Shown here: positions 44,826-52,927 of the stretch, piece by piece
How the letters are laid out: every line of letters begins with the position of its first letter
Position numbering within the stretch: position 1 is the first letter of the stretch
Assembly (NCBI RefSeq): GCF_035658495.1
Contig: NZ_CP141944.1
Span: 2,382,001-2,446,000, forward strand
DNA length: 64,000 nt
Source: Novosphingobium sp. RL4
GTDB taxonomy: Bacteria; Pseudomonadota; Alphaproteobacteria; Sphingomonadales; Sphingomonadaceae
Direction of reading: 5' to 3'
The notes under the pieces: generated by a model
The model's database searches: none
Told to the model about the DNA's origin: nothing
Seen by the model: only the letters and a program-made list of their open reading frames with translations
Position numbers and translations under genes: made by a program

Positions 44826-45514
44826 CGATCTCGTCGGCCGTCCTTGATGCAATGCTCGCTGCGGGTTGCTCCGCAGAACAAATAGTCGCCGCCGTGAAGG
44901 CTGATCTTGCAGAGCAGGAAGGCCGCAAGGAAGCCAAGCGCGCCGGTAATGCGGAGCGTCAGCAGCGCTTTCGCGACAGTCGGAAATCCCGCAAATCCGG
45001 TGCTCGTAACGATGATAACGCGCGTAACGCGTTACGCGGCGTTACGCCCCCTATAGATAATACTCATACCCCCTCTCCTGACATTTCACCTGACGGTGAA
45101 AGTCAGACTGCGAGAGGCGATGACTGCACGGCGGTTGTCGAAAAGTGGAATGAGACCGCCCAGGCCAACGACCTGCGGACCTGCCAGAAGCTCACCGCCG
45201 CTCGCCGCAAGGCCTGCCAAGCCCGTCTCCGCGACGACGGCCTGCCTGCGATCCTCCAAGCGATCGAGCGAATACCCCGAAGTTCGTTTTTGCGCGGCCA
45301 GACCGGAAGCTGGTCCGGCGCCAACATCGATTTTCTCCTCCGCCCCGACACCGTGACCAAGATCCTGGAAGGCAAATACGATGACCGACCTGTCCCGACA
45401 CCCCGGAGCCCGGACGCTTGGCGCAGTTCTCCCGGCAATCGCCCCGCCGACAACCGCGATGGATTCCGCCTCGAACTCGAGGAACGAGCTTTCGGCGGTC
45501 CGGCTCACGGATAG
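44822..45514 (+). CDS. Phage replication initiator-like protein
   Basis: The 230-residue protein has a charged N-terminal part (AERQQRFRDSRKSRKS), a Thr/Pro-rich linker, and a C-terminal domain with SFLRGQTGSWSGANIDFLLR and ILEGKYDD, the ending typical of phage replication and primosomal proteins. The linker is coded by a cluster of short repeats at 45005-45046, see that entry. The GTG start overlaps the previous stop. The assignment rests on layout and this C-terminal pattern. Confidence 0.6.
   Translation: MTISSAVLDAMLAAGCSAEQIVAAVKADLAEQEGRKEAKRAGNAERQQRFRDSRKSRKSGARNDDNARNALRGVTPPIDNTHTPSPDISPDGESQTARGDDCTAVVEKWNETAQANDLRTCQKLTAARRKACQARLRDDGLPAILQAIERIPRSSFLRGQTGSWSGANIDFLLRPDTVTKILEGKYDDRPVPTPRSPDAWRSSPGNRPADNRDGFRLELEERAFGGPAHG
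45005..45046. repeat. CGTAACG iteron cluster, candidate replication origin
   Basis: CGTAACG occurs at 45005-45011, GATAACG at 45014-45020, CGTAACG at 45023-45029, and the inverse CGTTACG at 45030-45036 and 45040-45046. The first three are spaced exactly nine bases apart. An AT-rich stretch (CTATAGATAATACTCAT) follows directly. The cluster lies inside the replication initiator-like gene, as lambda ori lies inside O. Confidence 0.55.
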
Positions 45515-46019
45515 CCAGTTGGCAGCCGCCGAAGCCGTCGCCGCCGCACCGCTGCCGGCCATGGTGCAGGCCGACGGTCAGTTCTTCGCCCAGTGCCTGC
45601 TGATGCTGGATGCCCTGCCCCGCCAGAAGACGGACACGCTTGGCGGCAAGCTACGCATCAGGGCCTACGAGATCGCGATCGGCAACCGGCCGAAGGAAGC
45701 GATCGAGTTCTTGGTCACGGAAGCCCTGCGCACCTGCAAGTTCTTCCCCAGCACCTCGGAGTGCAACGAGATCCTGAGCCGCTGGGAGCGGAACGACGAT
45801 GTCCTTCGCGCAAAGCGCAACGCCAAAGCAGCGGTCCGCTGGGAGCTTCAAGCCCGCCTCGATGAGACCATGGCCCGTCTCGCCTCCGGCGCCTGCGGCC
45901 AAGGCGAGATCGACGCTCTCCCCATCCGCTGGAAGGAGATCGCCGAGACCCGCAGCTATCTCTGGCGCCATCAGGACGGCACTTACACGGCGCGCGTCCG
46001 CCGGGAGACGGCGGCATGA
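45381..46019 (+). CDS. Phage replication-associated protein (helicase loader-like position)
   Basis: The 212-residue helical protein has a central CKFFPSTSECNEILSRW motif that I know from proteins next to phage replication initiators. It overlaps the initiator-like gene by 134 bases; the ATG at 45381 has GGAAGG upstream. An internal ATG at 45459 is a possible later start. No P-loop is visible, so a DnaC-type loader is not supported. Confidence 0.55.
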   Translation: MTDLSRHPGARTLGAVLPAIAPPTTAMDSASNSRNELSAVRLTDSQLAAAEAVAAAPLPAMVQADGQFFAQCLLMLDALPRQKTDTLGGKLRIRAYEIAIGNRPKEAIEFLVTEALRTCKFFPSTSECNEILSRWERNDDVLRAKRNAKAAVRWELQARLDETMARLASGACGQGEIDALPIRWKEIAETRSYLWRHQDGTYTARVRRETAA

Positions 46020-46588
46020 ACGCGCTCACCACCATCATCCCTGCTGGCGCCCCGGCGACCACCCAAGAGGAATGGATCGAGCGCGGCCGTGGCCTCGCCG
46101 ACCAGCGCCGTGAAGTCGACTGGGCCCTTGGGGATTGGATGGCTGAGGGCAAAGAGGCTGGATACCTCACGCAATCCGGCTTCGACTTCCTGTCGGAAAA
46201 CCTCGGCCTCGCCCCGAAGCGCCTGAAGGACGCGCTCAAGGCCGCGACGACGTTCCCCCCGGCCCTGCGCGACCGCGCGCTGTCGGTAGACCACTACGCC
46301 GCAGTTGCCTCGCTTCCCCAGGATGAAGCCCTGCCCCTGCTCAAGCGCGCCAGCACCGACCACCTGCCGGTCAACGCCCTCCGGGAGCATGTGACCCAGC
46401 GCCGTTATGAGACTGGCGCCAACTTCGCCGACGACGACACGGACAGCACGCTCTGCACCCTGATCGTCCGCGCCTGGAACCGCGCCACCCCCGAAGCCCG
46501 AGAGAGCGCCTTCGAGCACTTCAAGCTCGCCGCCTCCCACGGGTTTGCAATTGTTGATGAAGACGAGGCCTCCGATGTCGAAGAGTAA
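46016..46588 (+). CDS. Hypothetical phage protein, 190 aa
   Basis: The helical protein has an N-terminal part with EEWIERGRGLADQRREVDWALGD and a middle resembling the KorB/ParB-like HTH region found in phages (LSENLGLAPKRLKDALKAA). No ParB nuclease motif is seen. It overlaps the previous stop by four bases. Confidence 0.55.
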   Translation: MNALTTIIPAGAPATTQEEWIERGRGLADQRREVDWALGDWMAEGKEAGYLTQSGFDFLSENLGLAPKRLKDALKAATTFPPALRDRALSVDHYAAVASLPQDEALPLLKRASTDHLPVNALREHVTQRRYETGANFADDDTDSTLCTLIVRAWNRATPEARESAFEHFKLAASHGFAIVDEDEASDVEE

Positions 46589-46775
46589 GCTCCTGCCCAC
46601 CTCCGCACCGAAGCCCATCCCCCCCGAGTTCATGGAGAAGTTCAAGAAGCACGGATGGCGCCGAGTAGAACAGATCTGGGGCAAGTCCACGGTGCTCGCC
46701 TGGCGCAAGGCGATCGGGGCGAAGCGCATGGCAGCGGAACGCAAGCGGTTCCTGAAGGAGGAGGCTGCACGATGA
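46575..46775 (+). CDS. Hypothetical basic protein, 66 aa
   Basis: The protein starts MSKSKLLPTSAPKPIPPEF at the ATG at 46575 inside the previous gene's end. It is basic (KRMAAERKRFLKEEAAR). No family recognised; it could bind DNA. Confidence 0.5.
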   Translation: MSKSKLLPTSAPKPIPPEFMEKFKKHGWRRVEQIWGKSTVLAWRKAIGAKRMAAERKRFLKEEAAR

Positions 46776-47401
46776 GCCGCCCGTACCCGCCCCATGACCT
46801 CGCCACGCTGTCCGATCTGGAAATGCTGCACCGGTTCGTCCCCGCGCCGGACCTGCTGGAGTGGATACGCTCGACGTTCATCGACGAGGCCAGCCCGCTC
46901 TACAACCACGAGCACGCTCACCTCCGCGACGCCGACCTCGGAGTGCTCTGGACCAACTGCGACAACAGCAAGCAGATGCGCGCCGTCATCGGCCAGGCCG
47001 AGTTGATGCCCCCGATGGCAATGGGGAAGTGGCAGCGCGCCCGGGCAATCCAGCAGGTAGAAGAGTGGTTCGACGGGATGCCCGACTTCCTGCTGACCTT
47101 CAGCGCGCCCGCTGCCGCCGGGATGGACGATCCATCGTTCTGCGCCCTGGTGGAGCACGAGCTCTACCACTGCGCGCAGAAGCGCGATCGCTACGGGATG
47201 CCAGCCTTCAACAAGGACACGGGCAAGCCGATCCTCGTGATGCGCGGACACGACGTGGAAGAGTTCGTCGGCGTGGTGGCCCGGTACGGTGCGGAGGCCG
47301 CTGGCGTCTCCGCCATGATCGATGCCGCGAAGGCTGGCCCGACTATCGGACGCGCATCGATCGCCGGTGTCTGCGGCACCTGCGGCTTGAAGGCGGCTTG
47401 A
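46772..47401 (+). CDS. Putative phage metallopeptidase
   Basis: The 209-residue protein has a zinc-type HELYH motif (VEHELYHCAQ) in its second half, as in the putative phage metallopeptidase family found before terminase genes. Another conserved stretch is RGHDVEEFVGVVARYG. The start at 46772 overlaps the previous stop (ATGA). Its substrate is unknown. Confidence 0.7.
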   Translation: MSRPYPPHDLATLSDLEMLHRFVPAPDLLEWIRSTFIDEASPLYNHEHAHLRDADLGVLWTNCDNSKQMRAVIGQAELMPPMAMGKWQRARAIQQVEEWFDGMPDFLLTFSAPAAAGMDDPSFCALVEHELYHCAQKRDRYGMPAFNKDTGKPILVMRGHDVEEFVGVVARYGAEAAGVSAMIDAAKAGPTIGRASIAGVCGTCGLKAA

Positions 47402-47403
47402 AC

Positions 47404-47877
47404 ATGGCGGCGAATAACCCAGCCATGACCGATGAGGTGAAAGCCTTCGTAATTCAGGCCCTCGCGTCGTTCGACAGCCCATCGCAGGTGGCAGACGCGG
47501 TAAAGGCGGAATACGGCATCGTACTATCCCCGCAAGCCGTGCAGCTTTACGACCCGACCAAGTACGCCGGGCGCAAGCTGGCGGCGAAATGGAAGACGAT
47601 GTTCGAGAAGGCGCGCAAGGTCTTCATCGACGATACTTCCGGCATTCCGATCGCGCACCGCTCCACCCGGCTCCGGGCGCTGCAAAGGATGGCGCAGGCC
47701 GCCGAGCGCAAAGGCAACTTCCCCCTCGCCGCCCAGCTGCACAAGCAGGCCGCCGAGGAAATGGGCAACGCCTACACCAATCGCCGCGAGCTGACCGGCA
47801 AGGGCGGGAAGGATCTTCCCTCTGCGGCGCCTGCGGTTGCGGTGTTCGCGCTGCCTGATAACGGGAGGGATGCATGA
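47404..47877 (+). CDS. DUF2280 protein, candidate small terminase subunit
   Basis: The 157-residue protein matches DUF2280: VKAFVIQALASFDSPSQV, then LSPQAVQLYDPTKYAG. An HTH-like first part, a basic middle and its place two genes before the large subunit fit the small terminase subunit, which binds the packaging site. That role is inferred. Confidence 0.7.
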   Translation: MAANNPAMTDEVKAFVIQALASFDSPSQVADAVKAEYGIVLSPQAVQLYDPTKYAGRKLAAKWKTMFEKARKVFIDDTSGIPIAHRSTRLRALQRMAQAAERKGNFPLAAQLHKQAAEEMGNAYTNRRELTGKGGKDLPSAAPAVAVFALPDNGRDA

Positions 47878-48143
47878 GGGTAAAGGTCACTGAGCGCGAC
47901 CTGGGGCACGATGCCGATTCCGTCCGTTTCGGTAATGCAATCCTCGCATGCGAAGGGTACGCGCCGTCATGTTCTGATCAGGGGCGATGCTCGATGGGCG
48001 GGCGGTGCTTCGATAGCGCGCCACACTTGGTAGCGGCGCGCATGGTGGAAAGCCTGCTGCCCAAGGATGGGCGCGCCGGCATGCACCTCGCCTACCTCCG
48101 GCGCGCCGCCGAGATGCTGCGAGAGGACCGCGTGCACCTGTGA
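47874..48143 (+). CDS. Hypothetical Cys-rich protein, 89 aa
   Basis: The short protein lies between DUF2280 and terminase, overlapping both by four bases. Its N-terminal half contains several Cys residues (SCSDQGRCSMGGRC), perhaps a metal-binding cluster. No family recognised. Confidence 0.5.
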   Translation: MRVKVTERDLGHDADSVRFGNAILACEGYAPSCSDQGRCSMGGRCFDSAPHLVAARMVESLLPKDGRAGMHLAYLRRAAEMLREDRVHL

Positions 48144-49567
48144 ACGCGCACACCTCCATCACTCCCCGCATAGGCCATAACGGCGGGCCGGAGATCACCG
48201 CCGAGACGATTAAGCCCCAGCCCGGCCCCCAGACCGCATTCCTGTCGTCGCCTGCCGACATCGTCATCTACGGCGGAGGTGCCGGCGGCGGGAAGACCTG
48301 GGGTCTACTCATGGAGCCGCTGCGCCATGTCAGCAACCCCGGCTTCGGCGCGGTGTTCTTCCGGCGTTCCACGGTTCAGATCCGCAACGAGGGCGGCCTA
48401 TGGGACGAGAGCACCACGCTCTATCCCCTGCTGCGCGCGGAGCCGAAAGAGCACACGCTGTCGTGGACGTTCCCGACCGGCGCCAGCGTCAGCTTCGCCC
48501 ATCTGGAACACGACAAGACCCGTTTTAACTGGCAGGGCAGCCAGATCCCTCTGATCTGCTTCGACGAGCTGACGCACTTCACGCCCACTCAGTTCTGGTA
48601 CATGGTCAGCCGCAATCGCTCGATGTGCGGGGTTCGGCCCTACATCCGCGCGACCTGCAATCCTGATGCGGATAGCTGGGTCGCCGACCTCATCGCATGG
48701 TGGATCGACCAGGACACTGGCCTGCCGATCCCGGAGCGATCGGGCAAGCTGCGGTGGTTCGTGCGTGTCGGCGAGGACCTGCGCTGGGCAGACGATCCGT
48801 CCGAGCTTCAGCACTACACCATGCTCAACGACGCGGGCGAAAGCGTTCCGATCCCGCCGAAGTCGCTGACGTTCATCCCGGCCAAGCTGACCGACAACAA
48901 GGCGCTGATGGCCGCCGATCCGGGGTACATGGCGTCCCTGCTGGCCCTGCCGCTGGTCGAGCGCGAGCGCCTGCTTGGCGGCAACTGGAAGATCAGGCCC
49001 GCCGCGGGGCTTTACTTCCAGCGCTCCTGGTGCCGGGTGGTCGATGCTATCCCGGCCGGTACCGTATTCGCACGCGGCTATGACCTTGCTGCCACGCCGC
49101 GCACCGCGGACAACCCCGATCCAGATGCCACAGCCTCGACCAAGATTGGCCGCATGCCCGATGGCCGGTTCATTGTCGTTGACAGTCATGCCGACTGCCT
49201 CAGCCCGAACGGCGTCGAAAGCCTTATCGTCAACACCGCGTCGCAGGACGGCAAGGGGTGCCTGATCTACCTCCCCCAGGACCCGGGCCAGGCGGGCAAG
49301 GCTCAGGTGCAGAGCCTCAAGCTGAAGTTGGCGGGCTACAATGTGCGATCTTCACCGGAGTCGGGAGACAAGGTCACGCGCTTCGGGCCTTTCTCGGCAC
49401 AAGCGGAGGCAGGCAATGTGGATGTGCTGCGCGGTCCATGGAACGAAGCGTGGTTCTCAGCGAACGAGAACTTCCCCAGCGCCAAGCACGATGACACGCC
49501 GGACAGCACCTCTCGGGCGTTCGCAGCCATCGCGCTTGGGACGCGGTACAACATCAGGAATGCTTAG
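48140..49567 (+). CDS. terL: Terminase large subunit
   Basis: The 475-residue packaging ATPase/nuclease starts at a GTG in GTGA. It has a Walker A-type motif GGGAGGGKT (residues 45-53), a Walker B-type LICFDELTHF, and further motifs RRSTVQIRNEGGL, IRATCNPDADSW and LGGNWKIRP. The C-terminal RNase H-like nuclease has Asp residues in FARGYDLAAT, IVVDSHADC and DPGQAGKAQV. It cuts concatemeric DNA and pumps it into the head. Its end overlaps the end of the leftward moron gene by 14 bases. Confidence 0.93.
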   Translation: MNAHTSITPRIGHNGGPEITAETIKPQPGPQTAFLSSPADIVIYGGGAGGGKTWGLLMEPLRHVSNPGFGAVFFRRSTVQIRNEGGLWDESTTLYPLLRAEPKEHTLSWTFPTGASVSFAHLEHDKTRFNWQGSQIPLICFDELTHFTPTQFWYMVSRNRSMCGVRPYIRATCNPDADSWVADLIAWWIDQDTGLPIPERSGKLRWFVRVGEDLRWADDPSELQHYTMLNDAGESVPIPPKSLTFIPAKLTDNKALMAADPGYMASLLALPLVERERLLGGNWKIRPAAGLYFQRSWCRVVDAIPAGTVFARGYDLAATPRTADNPDPDATASTKIGRMPDGRFIVVDSHADCLSPNGVESLIVNTASQDGKGCLIYLPQDPGQAGKAQVQSLKLKLAGYNVRSSPESGDKVTRFGPFSAQAEAGNVDVLRGPWNEAWFSANENFPSAKHDDTPDSTSRAFAAIALGTRYNIRNA

Positions 49568-50084
49568 GTTTTCGTTGATATAACAAGGCCTCTCGTTCCC
49601 AATGTACAAAAAGGGCCTTGCTACCCTTAGCCCTAAGTTCTTGAACAAGCGGTCGAAAGTCTTCCCAATCCTTTATCAAGGTATTGTTCCACCATAGGCG
49701 GAAAGTAGCCCTATCAACACGCCCCTTTTGCATTTGAATCGCCATGAGTTCGTAATAATTCATGAACTCACGAAGCGCTGAAACTTCCGATGATGAGAGT
49801 AGACCCAGTATACCGGGGGTAGATAAATTGTGCTTCCGCTTTACTTGCACGACATCACTACGCAATTTGGCCAAATCTCCCCGATCAAATTGCTCTAATA
49901 AATTAAAAGCTCGCTCAACCGCTTCATCCTTTCGGCGCTTCTTCTGACCCCACAAAAAAATTGGTAACTGAACGACAAGTGCAAAAAACGTCGCGCCAGC
50001 AGCCAATGTTTCGAGGAAGTCATGCTGTTCAACGATGAATCCATAAGCTTCCGCCAATCTGGAAAAGCTTTGCTGCAGCATCAT
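49554..50084 (-). CDS. Accessory protein with one membrane segment, part of moron cassette
   Basis: The 176-residue protein has one N-terminal membrane segment (FLETLAAGATFFALVVQLPI) and a charged helical remainder (KKRRKDEAVERAFNLLEQF). I do not recognise the family with confidence; membrane proteins of this layout occur in phage and defence islands. It lies on the strand opposite to the packaging genes and is lower in GC. Its ATG overlaps the stop of the DUF4145 gene (TAATG). Confidence 0.6.
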   Translation of the reverse strand: MMLQQSFSRLAEAYGFIVEQHDFLETLAAGATFFALVVQLPIFLWGQKKRRKDEAVERAFNLLEQFDRGDLAKLRSDVVQVKRKHNLSTPGILGLLSSSEVSALREFMNYYELMAIQMQKGRVDRATFRLWWNNTLIKDWEDFRPLVQELRAKGSKALFVHWEREALLYQRKPKHS

Positions 50085-50803
50085 TATGCTTCGTCCGAAA
50101 CAGCAGAAAGCGATGATTTATCTCGGGCGGCAATCCCAGCCAACTTGCCGGCGGGGAGTGACTGATAAATGGCGTCAATGGCTTTAGGCTCGGTAATGGC
50201 CTTTTCGATGATGAAGTTGATCAACTTGAAAAGCGAATGAACTGTAACCGCATCATCTTTTAGATTTAGTTCGCCAGGATGAACGGCCTCATTCCCAATT
50301 ACACGTACGGAATCCAAGGCCTGCTGCAAGGCACCAGTGATGATCCCTTTTTCAACAAGCTCGCCAATTGCCGGATTTATATCTTTCTTGTCCGAACCAA
50401 GAATGGGGCAAAGTTTCTGCACGACCAACCGCAAAAGTGCAGCGGCGCCACGGGGGGAAAGAGCGTGAATTCGGCGTGCTTCCTCGAAATCTTCCAATAC
50501 TTCGACTGGCATATCGGCGGTGGGCGGTGGAGCATTGACCTGAGCTGGCCAAACGATCTGATCTTGGGCCCAGATGGTATCGCGCTTACATGATGTGCAC
50601 GTTGCGCATACTAGGAGCGGCTCACTAGGCTTACGTGCACCGAAGATTCCTTGTATCTCGCGAACAGATCCCCATTGATGTTGGGCGAAGGCCCGACAGT
50701 CACTGTAAACGCAAACAAACGCAGTTCCGGGCGAACGAGGTATACCGTCCGCATTAACTTTCAAATCTGCGTAAGCTTGATCTGCCGTAGTTAGCTCTTT
50801 CAC
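50084..50803 (-). CDS. DUF4145 domain protein, part of moron cassette
   Basis: The 239-residue protein starts at a GTG at 50803 with GAGGGG upstream. Cys pairs in the first half (CVYSDC, VCATCTSCKRD) look like a zinc ribbon. The second half matches DUF4145 (IHALSPRGAAALLRLVVQ, VRVIGNEAVHPGELNLKDD). DUF4145 proteins occur alone or near restriction and defence genes. It shares an AT-rich, reversed cassette with the gene downstream, inserted between terL and portal. A defence or exclusion role is inferred. Confidence 0.75.
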   Translation of the reverse strand: MKELTTADQAYADLKVNADGIPRSPGTAFVCVYSDCRAFAQHQWGSVREIQGIFGARKPSEPLLVCATCTSCKRDTIWAQDQIVWPAQVNAPPPTADMPVEVLEDFEEARRIHALSPRGAAALLRLVVQKLCPILGSDKKDINPAIGELVEKGIITGALQQALDSVRVIGNEAVHPGELNLKDDAVTVHSLFKLINFIIEKAITEPKAIDAIYQSLPAGKLAGIAARDKSSLSAVSDEA

Positions 50804-50873
50804 GTTGATTCCCCCTCGATCGAGTGAACGACGGCGGTAAGCTTGCAATGCTCCTCTGCATAGCCTCCCCAAC

Positions 50874-52835
50874 ATGTCCGGCGGCCGCATCCGATCCATT
50901 CGCTTTAAGGACGGATACACCGTCGATAGCCTGACCAACGCGGTTTCTGGCTTTGGCACTCATGCCGACCCGCGCAGCTACAACCGCTACCTGCCGCGCA
51001 ACCTCGATCAGTTCCACATTGCCGCTGCCTACGACGGTTCCGGCATGATGGCGAAGGTCATCGACATTCCCGCGCTCGACATGGTGCGGGAGTGGCGGAA
51101 CTGGCAGGCAGATGCGAAGCAGATCAAGGCGCTTGAGGCTGAGGAACGCCGCCTTAGCCTGCGCGAGAAGGTCCGCATGGCCGAGACCTATCGCGGCCTC
51201 GGTGGCGGCGCCCTCATCATCATCACCGCCGGTGAGCACTCGTCCGAATTGAAGCCTGAGCAGATCGCCAAGGGCGGTATTGTCGCGATCAACGTCGTCA
51301 CCCGCTGGCAGATTACCGGCGTCGACTACATCGACGAGATCGCCGATCCGAATTACGGCAAGCCCACGTACTGGCGCATGGGCAATAGCCAGACGAACAT
51401 TCACCCTTCCCGCGTGATCTGCTTCCGGGGCGACCCGGTACCGCCGATCCTGCCGGTATCGGCGGATGAACGCTTCTGGGGCCGGGCTCGCGTCCAGCGC
51501 GTGCTCGATGCGGTCCAGAACGTCGACACCGCCCAGGGCTCTTTCGCCTCGCTGATCACCAAGGTCCGCAACGTCATCATCGGCATTCCAGGCCTGATGG
51601 ATCTCGTGTCAGACGCCGACGGCGAGGCCGCGCTGCGCCGTCGCCTATCGGCCATGATCCTCGGCGAGAGCATGTACAACGCCATGCTCCGCGATGCTGG
51701 GGATGGCACTCCCGGCGCGGGCGAGACGATCGATCACCGTCAGGTCAACTGGGCGGGCATCCCCGATGTGATGATGGCGTTCGCCACGTTCCTGTCGGCG
51801 GTCTCGGACATCCCTGCTACCCGCCTCATGGGCAAGTCGCCCGACGGCCAGAACTCCACCGGCGACAGCGACACTGCGAACTGGAACCGCATGGTCAAGG
51901 CCAAGCAGATGCTTGAGCTACAGCCTTGCATGGACCAGTTCGACCCGCTGTTGATGGCGTCTGCCGGTGTAGTATCGACCGACGGTGCCGAGGTCTGGGC
52001 AGATTGGGCCCCCCTTGACACGCCCAGCGAGAAGGAAGAGGCCGACACCTTCAACGTCACTATGGATGCGGTGGCCAAGCTTCAGGCTACCGGCACCATC
52101 CCGGATGAAGCCTTCGCCAAGGGCGTGCAGAACCTCATGACCGAGAGGGGCTGGATCCCTGGACTTGAGGGCGCCCTTGCCGAGATCCCGGAGGCAGAAC
52201 GCTTCGGCCTCTCCTCCGAGGATGACGGGACGGACGACGATCCGTCCACCCTCCAAGCCGGAAAGGAAGGTGATCCCGTATCTGCCGGCGGCGGGACGAA
52301 CGCGCCCGCCCGCCGTGCTGCCAGTGATGGGGGTGCGCCGACTGGCGGCTCCCCTTTTGAGGACGCAAATAAGCACCACTGGGGGCGTGGCCCTCGCGGT
52401 GGGCAATTCAAGTCCGGCCCAGGCGGTGGCGGATCTCCGAGCGATTATGTCGGCCGGGCGATAGGCGGCGGTCACGGTCAGAAGCAGCGACCGGTCGGTG
52501 AAGTGTCACCTTCTGCTGCTCGGCTCGTGAAGCAGCGCACCGGGATCGACATCGTAGAGAAGGAACTGCGCCTCGATCATTCCGGAATCGCGCACGCGTG
52601 GAAAAACCATGGTCCCGACGGCAAGGTGCACGGCGCGAAGTCATTGACGAAGGGCGATCTCGTGCGGGCTGCCACCGGCCTCAACCAAGCGACGGATATT
52701 CGCCCAGCCAAGTCGCGCGGCATGAACGGTCCCCGCTTCGAGGTAACCTACACGAACCGCCGCGGAACGATGACGGTCATCTACGAGACAAGCTCGAAAG
52801 CCGTCTATCCGATGAATGCATGGTGGGTGAAATGA
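50874..52835 (+). CDS. DUF1073 portal protein with C-terminal nuclease-toxin-like domain
   Basis: The 653-residue protein has a DUF1073-type portal core in residues about 1-450 (HIAAAYDGSGMMAKVIDIPA, then RVQRVLDAVQNVDTAQ, ATRLMGKSPDGQNSTGD). A Gly/Pro-rich linker follows. The last 115 residues (539-653) contain His residues in DHSGIAHAWKNHGP and the strands RFEVTYTNRRGTMTVIYE. This resembles the barnase/EndoU/colicin E5-D/RelE-like nuclease domains that phages attach to portal or MuF proteins. The portal forms the packaging ring; the extra domain may be injected or processed. No clear ribosome binding site precedes the ATG at 50874. Confidence 0.82.
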   Translation: MSGGRIRSIRFKDGYTVDSLTNAVSGFGTHADPRSYNRYLPRNLDQFHIAAAYDGSGMMAKVIDIPALDMVREWRNWQADAKQIKALEAEERRLSLREKVRMAETYRGLGGGALIIITAGEHSSELKPEQIAKGGIVAINVVTRWQITGVDYIDEIADPNYGKPTYWRMGNSQTNIHPSRVICFRGDPVPPILPVSADERFWGRARVQRVLDAVQNVDTAQGSFASLITKVRNVIIGIPGLMDLVSDADGEAALRRRLSAMILGESMYNAMLRDAGDGTPGAGETIDHRQVNWAGIPDVMMAFATFLSAVSDIPATRLMGKSPDGQNSTGDSDTANWNRMVKAKQMLELQPCMDQFDPLLMASAGVVSTDGAEVWADWAPLDTPSEKEEADTFNVTMDAVAKLQATGTIPDEAFAKGVQNLMTERGWIPGLEGALAEIPEAERFGLSSEDDGTDDDPSTLQAGKEGDPVSAGGGTNAPARRAASDGGAPTGGSPFEDANKHHWGRGPRGGQFKSGPGGGGSPSDYVGRAIGGGHGQKQRPVGEVSPSAARLVKQRTGIDIVEKELRLDHSGIAHAWKNHGPDGKVHGAKSLTKGDLVRAATGLNQATDIRPAKSRGMNGPRFEVTYTNRRGTMTVIYETSSKAVYPMNAWWVK

Positions 52836-52927
52836 CCACGGGGTTTGATGAAGCGAGCCTCAAACACACGTCCGAAACGACCCGTGGAAGCACGCAATAT
52901 AGCGTATGCCGGAGCAGCATGCAATGA
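52832..52927 (+). CDS. 31-codon ORF between portal and MuF genes
   Basis: The ATG overlaps the portal stop (ATGA) and the TGA overlaps the MuF start (ATGA), so the ORF fits the operon exactly. The peptide (MTTGFDEASLKHTSETTRGS, then 11 more) is polar. It could be a tiny immunity or processing peptide for the portal domain, or simply a linker frame that keeps ribosomes moving. Confidence 0.35.
   Translation: MTTGFDEASLKHTSETTRGSTQYSVCRSSMQ

Noticed and set aside
45005..45046. CRISPR-like array
   Set aside because: Repeats are seven bases with two-base gaps and lie inside a coding region; no spacer-sized units. They fit iterons instead.
45983..47482. 499-codon minus-strand frame across phage genes
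   Set aside because: It is antisense to several overlapping genes with coupled starts and stops; no similarity seen.
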